From positions 41,486 through 105,485 of the forward strand of contig SUZC01000008.1 of the NCBI GenBank assembly GCA_015060165.1: a stretch of DNA of 64,000 nt, read 5' to 3'. The notes under the pieces are model-generated. The model saw only the letters and a program-made list of their open reading frames with translations. It ran no database searches and had not been told where the DNA came from. Below, piece by piece: positions 19,324-28,083 of the stretch; the first letter of the stretch is position 1, and each line of letters begins with the position of its first letter. Origin of the DNA: Rikenellaceae bacterium. GTDB taxonomy: Bacteria; Bacteroidota; Bacteroidia; Bacteroidales; Rikenellaceae. Both the position numbers and the translations under genes were made by a program.

Positions 19324-19953
19324 ATGCTACTATCGTTGATTATACTCTATGTGATGACGCTCATCTATCTGTCGATAGCCGAGCGATTCCGCAACTATGC
19401 CTCGCTGATTGCCATCCAAGGTTGGATTTTGCTAGGTATTGCGTTACTACGCCTACACTCATTGGATTGGATTGAGCTCTCATTCATCATCCTTGAAACA
19501 TTGATTTTTAAGGCATTGATCGTACCCGCAATCTTGAACCGAGTAATCCGTCAAACCAAAATCAACCGCATAGGTTCAACCGGCACATCGCAATTCAATT
19601 CGCTGATGCTCTCTATCGTGGCAATGGTTGTAAGCGCTATTACCACATACTATGTGGCCGATTCGTCGATTCATATGGTCTTTTTCGGAGTAGCATTATA
19701 TGCAATGCTCAGCGGATTGATTCTTATCGTGCTGCGCTCACGCATCTTCACTCATATGGTTGGATTCTTGGTTATCGAGAACGGTGTGTTCTTATTCTCG
19801 ATGGCTATTGGAGTTGAGATGCCATTACTTATCAATATGGCTATTATGCTCGATATCTTGATGTCGGTACTTATGCTTGGGTTGTTTATGACCAAGGTCG
19901 ACGACCAGATTCACACCGACGATAGCGACTCATTAACCCGCGTAAAAGATTAG
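19324..19953 (+). CDS. hyfE: HyfE-like membrane subunit
   Basis: Small hydrophobic subunit (209 aa) of the membrane arm, equivalent to HyfE, with a C-terminal half resembling NuoK. The NuoK-like part contains MVGFLVIENGVFLFSMAIG, with the buried Glu conserved in that family, and ends in a short charged tail (KVDDQIHTDDSDS). Spacing to its neighbours is 3-4 bp. Identification rests mainly on position and on the ENGVF segment. Confidence 0.85.
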   Translation: MLLSLIILYVMTLIYLSIAERFRNYASLIAIQGWILLGIALLRLHSLDWIELSFIILETLIFKALIVPAILNRVIRQTKINRIGSTGTSQFNSLMLSIVAMVVSAITTYYVADSSIHMVFFGVALYAMLSGLILIVLRSRIFTHMVGFLVIENGVFLFSMAIGVEMPLLINMAIMLDILMSVLMLGLFMTKVDDQIHTDDSDSLTRVKD

Positions 19954-19957
19954 TAAT

Positions 19958-21361
19958 ATGATATATATATACTTCATACTTTGGCTTATAATTGCAGCTT
20001 CGACCTTCTTTGTCAAGAGTCGAAAAGCGGTTCACATCCTAAGTGGATTCTACATCACCTTGCACGCAATCTTCGCCGAGAATCTATTTTTAGAAGATTT
20101 CTATCTTACCACATCGGGGCAATTCTTCACATTCGACGAGATTGGCTCATTGTTCTATGTTTTGCTAGCTATAGTTGCGACATTTGTAATCATACATTCA
20201 AGAGAGTATCTTAAAGAGGACTCATTGCAGGACTACAAACGATATTTCGCACTGTTGATGCTACTCATCACAGCCATCACGGGCGTATACTTCGCCAACA
20301 ATATCGCCATCACATGGATTTTGATGGAGACTACAACGCTTTGTGCCGCCGGTATTCTCTACCATCGCCATTCGAAAGACACATTGGAGGCAACATGGAA
20401 ATATCTGTTCGTGTGTTCAACAGGTATCGCTATCGCCTATCTTGGAATTTTGTTGCTGGCAGCCGCTGCATCGAACAACTCGCTCAACTATGAGGAGATG
20501 CGCACGCTAATCACAGAAGGCAATCCGCTCTACTTAAAAGTAGCCTTCCTTCTGATGCTTACGGGATACAGCTGCAAGATGGAGATCTTTCCACTCTACA
20601 CAATTGGCGTTGATGCCAACTTTGCAGCTCCGGCCCCAGCGTCGGCTCTTATATCTACTGGATTGGTCAACGCAGGATTCTTGGCAATCTTCCGCATATA
20701 TCGACTCTATGCCGATACGCAGATTTTCGGTTGGATTCGCAGCGTAATGCTCATTACAGGTATCATCAGCTTGGTAGTTGGTGCATTGTTCCTACGCCGT
20801 ACTAACAACTATAAGCGATTCCTCTCATACTCTACAGTCGAGAATATGGGTATTGCAGCAATCGGTTTGGGTATTGGCGGGATTGGAATATGGGCAGCAC
20901 TATTCCACGTTGTATGCCACACCTTCATAAAGAGCAGCCTATTCCTGCAGATTGCCATCGTGCGTCACATCTACAACGGATATCGTATCAACCGTATTGG
21001 CGACTACATCAACATCAACAAAGTGGGAGCCATAGCATTGATAGCAGGTATGGTCGTGGTATTGGCATTCCCACCATCGCCACTCTTCATATCGGAACTT
21101 ATGATTCTCTCACAAACAATAGCCGACGGCAAATGGTGGTTGATGGTTGTGATGATGTTCTTATTGTGCGTTGTAATTTACTCGGTTTGCCAACGTATAA
21201 TCAAGCTTTGTTACCAACCCAACCAAGACGAGTTACACCCCACAAATATCAATCGCGGATTGTCGTATAGCGCTCTGTCGCTCCTCGTTTTTGCGATTAT
21301 TTTAGGATTGTGGCAACCAACGCCATTAGTCGACTTAATAAATAAAATCGTAACATTCTAA
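19958..21361 (+). CDS. hyfF: HyfF-like proton-pumping membrane subunit
   Basis: Second antiporter-like subunit (467 aa, HyfF/NuoN/NuoL relatives). Key charged residues are retained: Glu in WILMETTTLCAAG (TM5), Lys in GYSCKMEIFPLYTIGVDANF (TM7) and the FLSYSTVENMGIAAIGLGIG block. HVVCHTFIKSSLFLQIA corresponds to the TM12 lysine region. With hyfB this gives two potential proton channels, so the complex should still be able to move ions even though its redox arm is altered. Confidence 0.88.
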   Translation: MIYIYFILWLIIAASTFFVKSRKAVHILSGFYITLHAIFAENLFLEDFYLTTSGQFFTFDEIGSLFYVLLAIVATFVIIHSREYLKEDSLQDYKRYFALLMLLITAITGVYFANNIAITWILMETTTLCAAGILYHRHSKDTLEATWKYLFVCSTGIAIAYLGILLLAAAASNNSLNYEEMRTLITEGNPLYLKVAFLLMLTGYSCKMEIFPLYTIGVDANFAAPAPASALISTGLVNAGFLAIFRIYRLYADTQIFGWIRSVMLITGIISLVVGALFLRRTNNYKRFLSYSTVENMGIAAIGLGIGGIGIWAALFHVVCHTFIKSSLFLQIAIVRHIYNGYRINRIGDYININKVGAIALIAGMVVVLAFPPSPLFISELMILSQTIADGKWWLMVVMMFLLCVVIYSVCQRIIKLCYQPNQDELHPTNINRGLSYSALSLLVFAIILGLWQPTPLVDLINKIVTF

Positions 21362-21364
21362 ACT

Positions 21365-22888
21365 ATGATATACTATATCACCGATAACATCTCTGGTGCA
21401 ATTGCCTTAACGGATATTCCCGAGGTGGAGTACGCAGCCTTGTACAATGATCTCAAAGAGCGATTGCAGGAGGAGAAATATCACGTTGCTCACTATTTTG
21501 CAACTCCCGAAGGGAATCGTTTGAAGTTCTATATACTGCTACTCGATGACGAGCAGCACAAGGTTATGATATCTTCATTTTCGATGGATTACTACGAGGA
21601 TGTTGCTCTGCCATCGCTCACAGCACTGCATCCGGCATTACACCCATTCGAGCGCGAAATATCGGAGTTATACAACGTGGAGTTCGACTCGATGCCTTGG
21701 AATAAGCCGCTGCGATTCTCATTCGACCGTCGCAACCGCAACTCCACAATCGACACATATCCATTCTACACAATCGAGGGCGATTCGCTTCACGAGGTTA
21801 ATGTAGGCCCAATACACGCCGGCATCATCGAGCCAGGAGCATTCCGATTTATTTGCAACGGAGAGAATGTGCTACATTTGGAGATTGCTTTGGGTTACCA
21901 GCATCGTGGCGTGGAGAAGGAATTCTCATCAACCAACAACCGTCTTCGTCAGACTCTTCTTGCGGAATCTATCGCAGGAGATAGCGCCATAGCACACACA
22001 ACCACCTACGCCAACGTAGTGGAGAAGTTACTACACTTATCGCCATCTGAAAATCTCATCAAGGAGCGAGCCGTGGCTTTGGAGTTGGAACGTATGGCTA
22101 TGCATATAGCCGACACAGGAGCATTGTCGATGGATATTGGTTATCAGTTAGGGCAGGTTGCATGCGAGGCATTGCGTACGATGACCATCAACACCACACA
22201 GGCTTGGTGCGGTAACCGTTTCGGAAAAGGATTGATTCGACCCGTCGGCACAAACAAGCCCCTCACAGAGGCTAAATGCAAGATGATTCTTGAAAATGTG
22301 GCTGAGATAAGCCGTCGCTACAACGAGGTGCGTCTCGATATAAAGAGTTCACCCACTATTTTAGCCCGTTTCGAGGAGTGTGGTATTGTACCCAAGAACG
22401 AAATGTATCGTATCGGAGGTGTAGGTATGGCCGCTCGTGCAAGTGGCGCGAAACGTGACATCCGCGCCTCACACCCATTTGGTATCTTCTCTTTAAGCGG
22501 TAGCGGCATAGAGCACCAAAGCATAATAAAGAATCAAGGTGATGTAATGGCTCGTCTAATGATGCGTGCTAACGAAGTGTTGCAATCGGCAGAATACATC
22601 AAGGCGATACTTGAAAGTTTCACTCCAACCGAGGATTATTCTCGTCCCGACTATTCAACATCACTGACTCCGGAGTCGCTCTCATTCGCATTGACAGAGG
22701 GTTGGCGTGGTGAGATATGCCACGTTGCAATAACCGATAAGCGGGGTTCTATCGCAACATACAAAATTAAAGACCCAAGCCTACACAACTGGTTGGCATT
22801 GGCGTTGGCCGTACGCGGCGAAGGTATTTCAGACTTCCCGATTTGCAACAAGAGTTTCAACCTATCGTATTGCGGTCACGACCTATAA
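21365..22888 (+). CDS. hyfG: HyfG-like large subunit without [NiFe] ligands
   Basis: Fusion of a NuoC-like domain (about residues 1-125) and a NuoD/HyfG large-subunit domain (about 145-507). GPIHAGIIEPGAFRF and LGYQHRGVEKEF are classic for group 4 hydrogenase large subunits. The usual first metal motif CGxC is replaced: residues 201-211 read ESIAGDSAIAH, so both Cys are Ala and Ser. The second CxxC motif at the C-terminus is also gone; the protein ends FPICNKSFNLSYCGHDL with no CxxC pair. It therefore cannot build a normal [NiFe] site. This matches the class of energy-converting hydrogenase-related (Ehr) complexes, whose reaction is unknown. Confidence 0.88.
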   Translation: MIYYITDNISGAIALTDIPEVEYAALYNDLKERLQEEKYHVAHYFATPEGNRLKFYILLLDDEQHKVMISSFSMDYYEDVALPSLTALHPALHPFEREISELYNVEFDSMPWNKPLRFSFDRRNRNSTIDTYPFYTIEGDSLHEVNVGPIHAGIIEPGAFRFICNGENVLHLEIALGYQHRGVEKEFSSTNNRLRQTLLAESIAGDSAIAHTTTYANVVEKLLHLSPSENLIKERAVALELERMAMHIADTGALSMDIGYQLGQVACEALRTMTINTTQAWCGNRFGKGLIRPVGTNKPLTEAKCKMILENVAEISRRYNEVRLDIKSSPTILARFEECGIVPKNEMYRIGGVGMAARASGAKRDIRASHPFGIFSLSGSGIEHQSIIKNQGDVMARLMMRANEVLQSAEYIKAILESFTPTEDYSRPDYSTSLTPESLSFALTEGWRGEICHVAITDKRGSIATYKIKDPSLHNWLALALAVRGEGISDFPICNKSFNLSYCGHDL

Positions 22889-22947
22889 TAGCCAATGCGC
22901 CAAGGCTGTATAACAATACTATTAGCAATAAGAAAACAATACAATAT

Positions 22948-23712
22948 ATGATTACGCCAAAGATTAAGGTTCTGCGTAGCCACGGTATTCAATACATTCC
23001 CGATTTGAGCAATGTAACCCTCAGCGAGGAGTTTCGTGGCAGACCCGAATTGACCATAACCGACGATATGTCGCAGGTTGAAGAGGCTGCCAAGATATGC
23101 CCCACCGCAGCCATATCGACCGCACCATTCTCATTGGATTTGGGCAAATGCCTATTCTGTGGAGAGTGTGCAATATGTGCGCCCAAAAACATCCGTTTCA
23201 CCAACGATTTCAAGATAGCCACTACCAAGCGTGAGGCTCTAATTATCAAACCGGGCGATGAGCGTGTGGAGTTTCATCACGAATCTGTTCGCCCCGTTAT
23301 ACGTAAAATGTTTGGCAAGGCACTTAAACTGCGACAGGTATCAGCAGCAGGAGATGCCTCGATTGAGATGGAGCTAAATGCAACGGGCAATGTCAACTTC
23401 GACTTCGGACGTTTTGGAGTCGACTTCACCGCCTCACCTCGCCATAGCGACGGAGTTGTTATCACAGGACCGATATCAAAAGCTATGGCCGAACCTCTGC
23501 AGATATGCTACGACGCAGTACCCGACCCTAAAGTACTAATTGTTTGTGGTTCGGAAGCCTGCTCGGGCGGATTATATGCCAGCAGCAAAGCTGTGGACCG
23601 TTCATTCCTAGACTCACACGATGTCGATTTATGGATCCCCGGGACACCGTCTCATCCCATGTCATTCATCGATGGAGTGATGAATTTGATAGGAGTTAAA
23701 AATGAGCGATAA
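22948..23712 (+). CDS. Ferredoxin-NuoB/HyfI fusion subunit, cluster ligands substituted
   Basis: I start at the ATG at 22948 (254 aa), because upstream extension only reads back through the hyfG end. Residues 45-85 are a ferredoxin-like domain with one [4Fe-4S] set: Cys51 (ICP), Cys68, 71 and 74 (CLFCGEC), plus Cys77. Residues 120-250 are a NuoB/HyfI domain: RFGVDFTASPRHSDGVVITGP is unmistakable. By eye the four proximal-cluster ligands are replaced: the CxxC site reads GDASIEMEL (135-143), the third is Glu in CGSEACSGG (200-208) and the fourth is Thr in PGTPSHP (231-237). So this joins HyfH- and HyfI-like roles in one chain but probably lost the proximal cluster. Last gene of the operon. Confidence 0.85.
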   Translation: MITPKIKVLRSHGIQYIPDLSNVTLSEEFRGRPELTITDDMSQVEEAAKICPTAAISTAPFSLDLGKCLFCGECAICAPKNIRFTNDFKIATTKREALIIKPGDERVEFHHESVRPVIRKMFGKALKLRQVSAAGDASIEMELNATGNVNFDFGRFGVDFTASPRHSDGVVITGPISKAMAEPLQICYDAVPDPKVLIVCGSEACSGGLYASSKAVDRSFLDSHDVDLWIPGTPSHPMSFIDGVMNLIGVKNER

Positions 23713-23847
23713 AATATTGCTTCACGACCAAAATAGTGTAGCATAACGACATAATATACAATAATATTTCGGCTTCGCCATAGGTCGATTCACCTCAAAG
23801 AAATGCCGATTCGCCGACATTAAAGTATAACAATTGCACGATGGAGC

Positions 23848-23855
23848 TACCTTTG
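23848..23855 (+). promoter_or_regulatory. -7 box for DUF4890-like gene
   Basis: TACCTTTG fits TAnnTTTG and lies 39 bp before the ATG at 23895. It overlaps the upstream extension of the open frame, which supports the downstream start. Confidence 0.5.
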
Positions 23856-23894
23856 CAACATCAAACAAATGTTAAATGTAAAATTGTTACAATT

Positions 23895-24482
23895 ATGAAA
23901 AAGTCAATTTATCTTTTGATAGCTACACTAACAATCAGCGTAGCATCGTATGCACAACAGGCCAACAAGGAACAGTCAAATAAAGAGAAACAGTTCCCTT
24001 CGGCAGAGCAGATGGCAAAACGTCAAGCTGACCATATGCGCCAACAGTATTTACTCGGAAACGACCAATACGATAAGGTTTATAAACTATGCTTGAAGCG
24101 CGCTCAAAAGCAGATTGCTCGTATGCAGGAGATGAAGAAGGAGCAAGAACAGATGAATGCCGATATGAAGAAGATTCTCAACGAGGCTCAATATGAGCGT
24201 TATGAGAACAATCAGAATCGTCCTCGCCAGATGATGCGTGGCGGTATGCAACGTGGTCAATTCCACCAAGGAGGTGCTTATCAGCATATGCGACAGGGCA
24301 AGAGACAAATTCAGCCCAATATGCAGATGCCTGCACAGCAGTTGCAAAAGGGTCAGGCAATAGACAAGCAGATTCAAATGCAGGGTCGTCGCCGTCCAGC
24401 AATGTACGACGACACTCGAAAGCTCAACGAAAAGAGCACTCAGAACCCAACCGAAAACGACACTCAGAAAGAGTTGAAATAA
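23895..24482 (+). CDS. DUF4890-like periplasmic protein, Gln/Met-rich
   Basis: A secreted protein of 195 aa with signal peptide ending ISVASYAQ. Residues about 30-110 form long amphipathic helices (QMAKRQADHMRQQYLLG, KVYKLCLKRAQKQIARMQE, then MNADMKKILNEAQYERYEN), a pattern like the DUF4890 and CpxP/Spy groups, where the second helix sits between two 'operating' positions. The C-terminal half is low complexity, rich in Gln, Met and Arg (MMRGGMQRGQFHQGG). The function is unknown; a periplasmic chaperone or metal-binding role would be a guess. Start chosen because the upstream ATG would lie inside the promoter. Confidence 0.65.
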   Translation: MKKSIYLLIATLTISVASYAQQANKEQSNKEKQFPSAEQMAKRQADHMRQQYLLGNDQYDKVYKLCLKRAQKQIARMQEMKKEQEQMNADMKKILNEAQYERYENNQNRPRQMMRGGMQRGQFHQGGAYQHMRQGKRQIQPNMQMPAQQLQKGQAIDKQIQMQGRRRPAMYDDTRKLNEKSTQNPTENDTQKELK

Positions 24483-24526
24483 TCGGTAAAGGAGTCACCT
24501 AATAGATAATAAGGTAACAATATAAA

Positions 24527-24562
24527 AGAAATGGGCAGCGCCAAATGGTGCTGCCCATTTCT
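24527..24562. terminator. Bidirectional hairpin between convergent genes
   Basis: AGAAATGGGCAGC (24527-24539) pairs with GCTGCCCATTTCT (24550-24562); the inner GCC/GGT extends the stem, leaving a small AAAT loop. T-rich bases follow on the plus side and A-rich bases precede, so it can serve both the DUF4890-like gene and the ferredoxin. Confidence 0.8.
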
Positions 24563-24579
24563 CTTTTGAGATATTTCAA

Positions 24580-24747
24580 TTACTCAGCAGAGATTGCCTC
24601 GCTTGGGCAAACACCTGCACAAGTACCGCAATCGATACACTTGTCTGGATCAATAACATAGATATCACCGGCTGAAATAGCCTCAACAGGACACTCGTCG
24701 ATGCAGGTACCACATGCTACACACGCATCAGAAATTTTGTAAGCCAT
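24580..24747 (-). CDS. 2[4Fe-4S] ferredoxin
   Basis: A 55-aa ferredoxin of the bacterial dicluster type, translated by hand from the minus strand. Both cluster motifs are complete: CVACGTCIDECP (residues 9-20) and CIDCGTCAGVCP (37-48), with the usual pseudo-twofold repeat ending EAIS. It is a cytoplasmic low-potential electron carrier, for example for pyruvate:ferredoxin oxidoreductase. It lies about 830 bp from the end of the hydrogenase-like operon, and could donate to its fused ferredoxin domain, but that is only a guess. Its promoter lies inside the end of serS. Confidence 0.95.
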   Translation of the reverse strand: MAYKISDACVACGTCIDECPVEAISAGDIYVIDPDKCIDCGTCAGVCPSEAISAE

Positions 24748-24788
24748 AATTTTGTTTGTTTTATTTGAGTTAAAAAATGTTCTTATTG

Positions 24789-24819
24789 CAAATATAATAT
24801 TTTATTTGATAATATCAAA
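24789..24819 (-). promoter_or_regulatory. Complete promoter for ferredoxin, overlapping serS 3' end
   Basis: On the minus strand: -33 TTTG (24816-24819), 19 bp spacer, -7 box TATATTTG (24789-24796). Both boxes match the Bacteroidetes consensus, and the -33 box lies within the last codons of serS. Confidence 0.7.
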
Positions 24820-26073
24820 ACCTGTGTAGGGAACAAGTGCCTCAGGAATGCGAATTCCCTCCTCAGTCTGATAATTCTCCAACAATGCAGCCACGATTCT
24901 GGGCAAAGCAAGTGAAGAACCATTCAAAGTGTGTGCCAACTGAGTCTTCTTGTTTGCATCGCGATAACGCAACTTCAAACGATTAGCCTGGAACGACTCG
25001 AAGTTCGATACCGACGATACCTCCAGCCAGCGATTCTGAGCCTGCGAATACACCTCAAAATCGTAAGTCAAAGCCGATGTGAACGACATATCACCACCAC
25101 ATAAGCGAAGGATACGATAAGGCAAACCAAGAGATGCCACGATTGACTCAACGTGAGCTACCATACCATCCAGAGCCTCATACGACTTTTCAGGTAATGC
25201 CAACTGCACAATCTCCACCTTATCGAACTGGTGCAGACGATTCAAGCCACGTACATCCTTACCATAAGAGCCTGCCTCGCGACGGAAACATGGAGTATAG
25301 GCAGTCATTTTCACCGGAAACTCCTTCTCGTCGAGAATTACATCACGGAAAATATTGGTAACAGGAACTTCGGCGGTAGGTACCAAATAGAAATTATCAG
25401 CCGTAGCGTGATACATCTGACCCTCCTTATCAGGCAACTGACCCGTACCAAACCCCGATGCCTCGTTAACCATAACAGGGGGCTCTACCTCCTGATATCC
25501 AGCCTTAGTGTTGCAATCAAGGAAATAGTTAATCAACGCACGCTGCAAACGAGCGCCCTGACCCTTATACACAGGGAAACCGGCTCCTGTAAGTTTAACA
25601 CCCAAATCGAAATCGATAATATCGTACTTACGAGCCAACTCCCAGTGAGGAAGTGGATTTGCCGGTAACTGCTGATAATTCTCTACCAACTTAACGACTA
25701 CGTTATCCTCGGCGGTCTTACCCTCAGGGACAATATCGGCAGGGAAGTTAGGCAACAACACAATCTGTGACTGTAACTCTGCACTCACACTCTGATGCTC
25801 TGCTGAAAGCTCTGTAGAACGAGCCTTAAGCGATGCCACCTGATGCTTCATCTCCTCTGCTTCATCACGCTTACCCTGGCCCATCAAGGCTCCGATCTGC
25901 TTAGCAGCCTTATTCTGCTCGGCAAGGCAATTATCGAGTTCTGCCTGAATAGACTTACGCTTATCGTCTAATTCCTCTATTTTTGCAATAACAGGAGCAG
26001 CATCTACGCCCTTCTTCGCCAAACGGGCAATGGCCAACTGCTTGTCATCTCTGAGTTGTTTCAATGTCAACAT
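24802..26073 (-). CDS. serS: Serine--tRNA ligase
   Basis: Class II aminoacyl-tRNA synthetase that charges tRNA-Ser (and tRNA-Sec where present). The 423 aa are of normal length. The N-terminal ~100 residues are the long antiparallel coiled coil that grips the tRNA variable arm (ELDDKRKSIQAELDNCLAEQ). Catalytic motif 2 is FRREAGSYGKDVRGLNRLHQ with QFDKVEIVQ, and motif 3 is GSSLALPRIVAALLENYQ. The ferredoxin gene is downstream on the same strand but has its own promoter. Confidence 0.97.
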   Translation of the reverse strand: MLTLKQLRDDKQLAIARLAKKGVDAAPVIAKIEELDDKRKSIQAELDNCLAEQNKAAKQIGALMGQGKRDEAEEMKHQVASLKARSTELSAEHQSVSAELQSQIVLLPNFPADIVPEGKTAEDNVVVKLVENYQQLPANPLPHWELARKYDIIDFDLGVKLTGAGFPVYKGQGARLQRALINYFLDCNTKAGYQEVEPPVMVNEASGFGTGQLPDKEGQMYHATADNFYLVPTAEVPVTNIFRDVILDEKEFPVKMTAYTPCFRREAGSYGKDVRGLNRLHQFDKVEIVQLALPEKSYEALDGMVAHVESIVASLGLPYRILRLCGGDMSFTSALTYDFEVYSQAQNRWLEVSSVSNFESFQANRLKLRYRDANKKTQLAHTLNGSSLALPRIVAALLENYQTEEGIRIPEALVPYTGFDIIK

Positions 26074-26101
26074 AACCTCTGATATTTTGGTTTACGAAAT
26101 G

Positions 26102-26223
26102 CAAAGTTATAAAAATTCTCTGATCATTAACCTTTTTTAATGACCTTTTTTCGACAATGAATCCACTCTACATCAAAAAGAGCTAAACAATTCGCAATTT
26201 TCCACATTCTTTCGCTATTTTTG
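26102..26223. promoter_or_regulatory. Divergent -7 boxes for serS and the U32 gene
   Basis: CAAAGTTA at 26102-26109 reads TAACTTTG toward serS (28 bp before its ATG). TATTTTTG at 26216-26223 points to the U32 gene (ATG 26243). I find no good TTTG -33 box for either. Confidence 0.5.
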
Positions 26224-26242
26224 TAGCCAAATAGAGGTTTGT

Positions 26243-28072
26243 ATGACAATTCGCAAAATAGAGCTACTCTCGCCAGCCAAGAATCTTGAAGCTGCACGTG
26301 CTGCCGTTGATTACGGAGCCGATGCGTTGTATATGGGCGGAGTTCGCTTTGGAGCTCGTCATGCTGCCACCAACTCTATTGAGGATATAGCTCGCGCAGT
26401 AGAATATGCACATCAATATGGAGTACGAGTCCACTCCACCCTCAATACCGTATTATACGACGATGAACTATCTGATGCCGAAGACCAAGCACGCCAGCTC
26501 ATTGCCGCAGGCATCGACGCTCTCATTGTGCAAGATATGGCATATCGTGAGATGAATCTTCCGGCCGAGCTACACGCCTCTACACAGGTTGGCAATACCA
26601 CTCCCGAAGGAGTCGCTTTTTTGCAGGAGTGCGGATTTTCGCGAGTCATACTTGAGCGTTCGCTATCGTTGGATGAGATTAAAGCCATCCGCTCCGCCAC
26701 CAGCGTAGAATTGGAATGCTTCGTTCACGGAGCTATCTGTGTAGGCCATAGCGGTCGTTGCTATCTGTCTCGTTCCACATCATCACGTAGTGGGAATCGT
26801 GGTGAATGTTCTCAACCCTGCCGTCTGCCCTACGACCTAACTGATGCTTCGGGCAGAAGTATTATGAGTGGAAAACACCTACTATCTGTGCGAGACCTTG
26901 ATTTGTCAGAGTCACTTGAGGAGTTAATCGATGCTGGCATATCATCGTTCAAAATCGAGGGCCGCCTGAAAGATACCCGATACATAAAAAACATTGTCGG
27001 CTATTATCGCCAATGCATTGATAAAATCATTGCCCGTCGCACAGATGTTGTACGCACCTCAGTTGGACAAACAGGCCTTGATTTCACGCCCAATCCGGCC
27101 AAGAGTTTCACTCGTGGAGCTTCGCAATATATGTTTCGAGGCAAACGAGCCGATGTCGCATCTTTGGACACTCCCAAGGCTATTGGAGAATACATTGGCC
27201 GCGTAAAAAACACTTTCCGTAATGGATTCCAGGTAGATCGTCCTAACGATTTGTCCGCAGCAGACGGCATCTGTATTATAAACAATGGGGCTCTTATTGG
27301 TACCAACATCAATAGCGTTAGCGACGGATTAATCTTGCCCAACAAAATAGATGGAATCTCAAGGGGTGTGGAGATATACCGTAACTACGACCACCGATTC
27401 AACACATCGCTTGATCGCAGTCGTTCTCAGCGCACAATCGAAGCAACGGCCCGATTTGAAATTTCGAACAAGGAGTGTATACTCTCAATTCAGGAGATCA
27501 GAGGGATAGAGGCTACAATACGCAGAGAGTATGTTCCTCAACCAGCATCGTCGCCAGAGAAGATGGTCGAAACGGCACAACGCCAGATCTCAAAAAGTGG
27601 AGGCACGATATTTTCAATCACATCTGTAGAAGTCTGTGGCTCGGAAAATTTTGTGCCTGCATCTATCATCAGCGATATGCGACGCGAGGCCTTGGCTCTA
27701 CTGCAAAATATGTGCATCAACCATCCGTTATCACACAATATCATTCCCGATAACCCCTCAGCCAAATATCCCTACCCGAAAGTTTCACGTTATGAAAACG
27801 TGACCAATCGTATGGCGATGAACTTTTATCACAAGCACGGAGTTGCTATCATTGAAAAGGCATTAGAGACAAAGCCTACACTTGGTGAACGGGTAATGAT
27901 TTCAAGCTACTGTATTCGTCGAGAAATTGGTCAATGTATGAAAGAGAACCCAACACTTCGTGGCGATCTATTCTTAGAGCATGGCTCAGCCCGCTACCAA
28001 CTGCAATTCGATTGCAAACGATGCGAAATGGCACTTATAGACTGCTCTAAAACCAATAGTTTAAGTAAATAA
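26243..28072 (+). CDS. U32 family peptidase-like protein (RlhA/TrhP group)
   Basis: A member of the U32 'collagenase-like' family, which in several bacteria is needed for hydroxylation of rRNA or tRNA rather than proteolysis. The 609 aa start with the TIM-barrel-like block KIELLSPAKNLEAARAAVDY and DALYMGGVRFGARHAA. The family signature ECFVHGAICVGHSGRCYLS is intact at about residues 157-175, followed by the Cys pair of RGECSQPCRLPYDL. At the end another Cys pair occurs in FDCKRCEMALID. Together these may form a metal or Fe-S site. Length fits the larger RlhA-like forms. Which RNA it acts on cannot be told from sequence. Confidence 0.87.
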   Translation: MTIRKIELLSPAKNLEAARAAVDYGADALYMGGVRFGARHAATNSIEDIARAVEYAHQYGVRVHSTLNTVLYDDELSDAEDQARQLIAAGIDALIVQDMAYREMNLPAELHASTQVGNTTPEGVAFLQECGFSRVILERSLSLDEIKAIRSATSVELECFVHGAICVGHSGRCYLSRSTSSRSGNRGECSQPCRLPYDLTDASGRSIMSGKHLLSVRDLDLSESLEELIDAGISSFKIEGRLKDTRYIKNIVGYYRQCIDKIIARRTDVVRTSVGQTGLDFTPNPAKSFTRGASQYMFRGKRADVASLDTPKAIGEYIGRVKNTFRNGFQVDRPNDLSAADGICIINNGALIGTNINSVSDGLILPNKIDGISRGVEIYRNYDHRFNTSLDRSRSQRTIEATARFEISNKECILSIQEIRGIEATIRREYVPQPASSPEKMVETAQRQISKSGGTIFSITSVEVCGSENFVPASIISDMRREALALLQNMCINHPLSHNIIPDNPSAKYPYPKVSRYENVTNRMAMNFYHKHGVAIIEKALETKPTLGERVMISSYCIRREIGQCMKENPTLRGDLFLEHGSARYQLQFDCKRCEMALIDCSKTNSLSK

Positions 28073-28083
28073 ACAAACACGAT

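Noticed and set aside
22843..22947. Upstream extension of the ferredoxin-NuoB fusion gene
   Set aside because: It overlaps the end of the large-subunit gene and encodes unrelated sequence; the ATG at 22948 begins recognisable protein.
16411..23712. A working group 4 [NiFe] hydrogenase
   Set aside because: The metal-binding Cys pairs are absent, and no hyp maturation genes are in the window.
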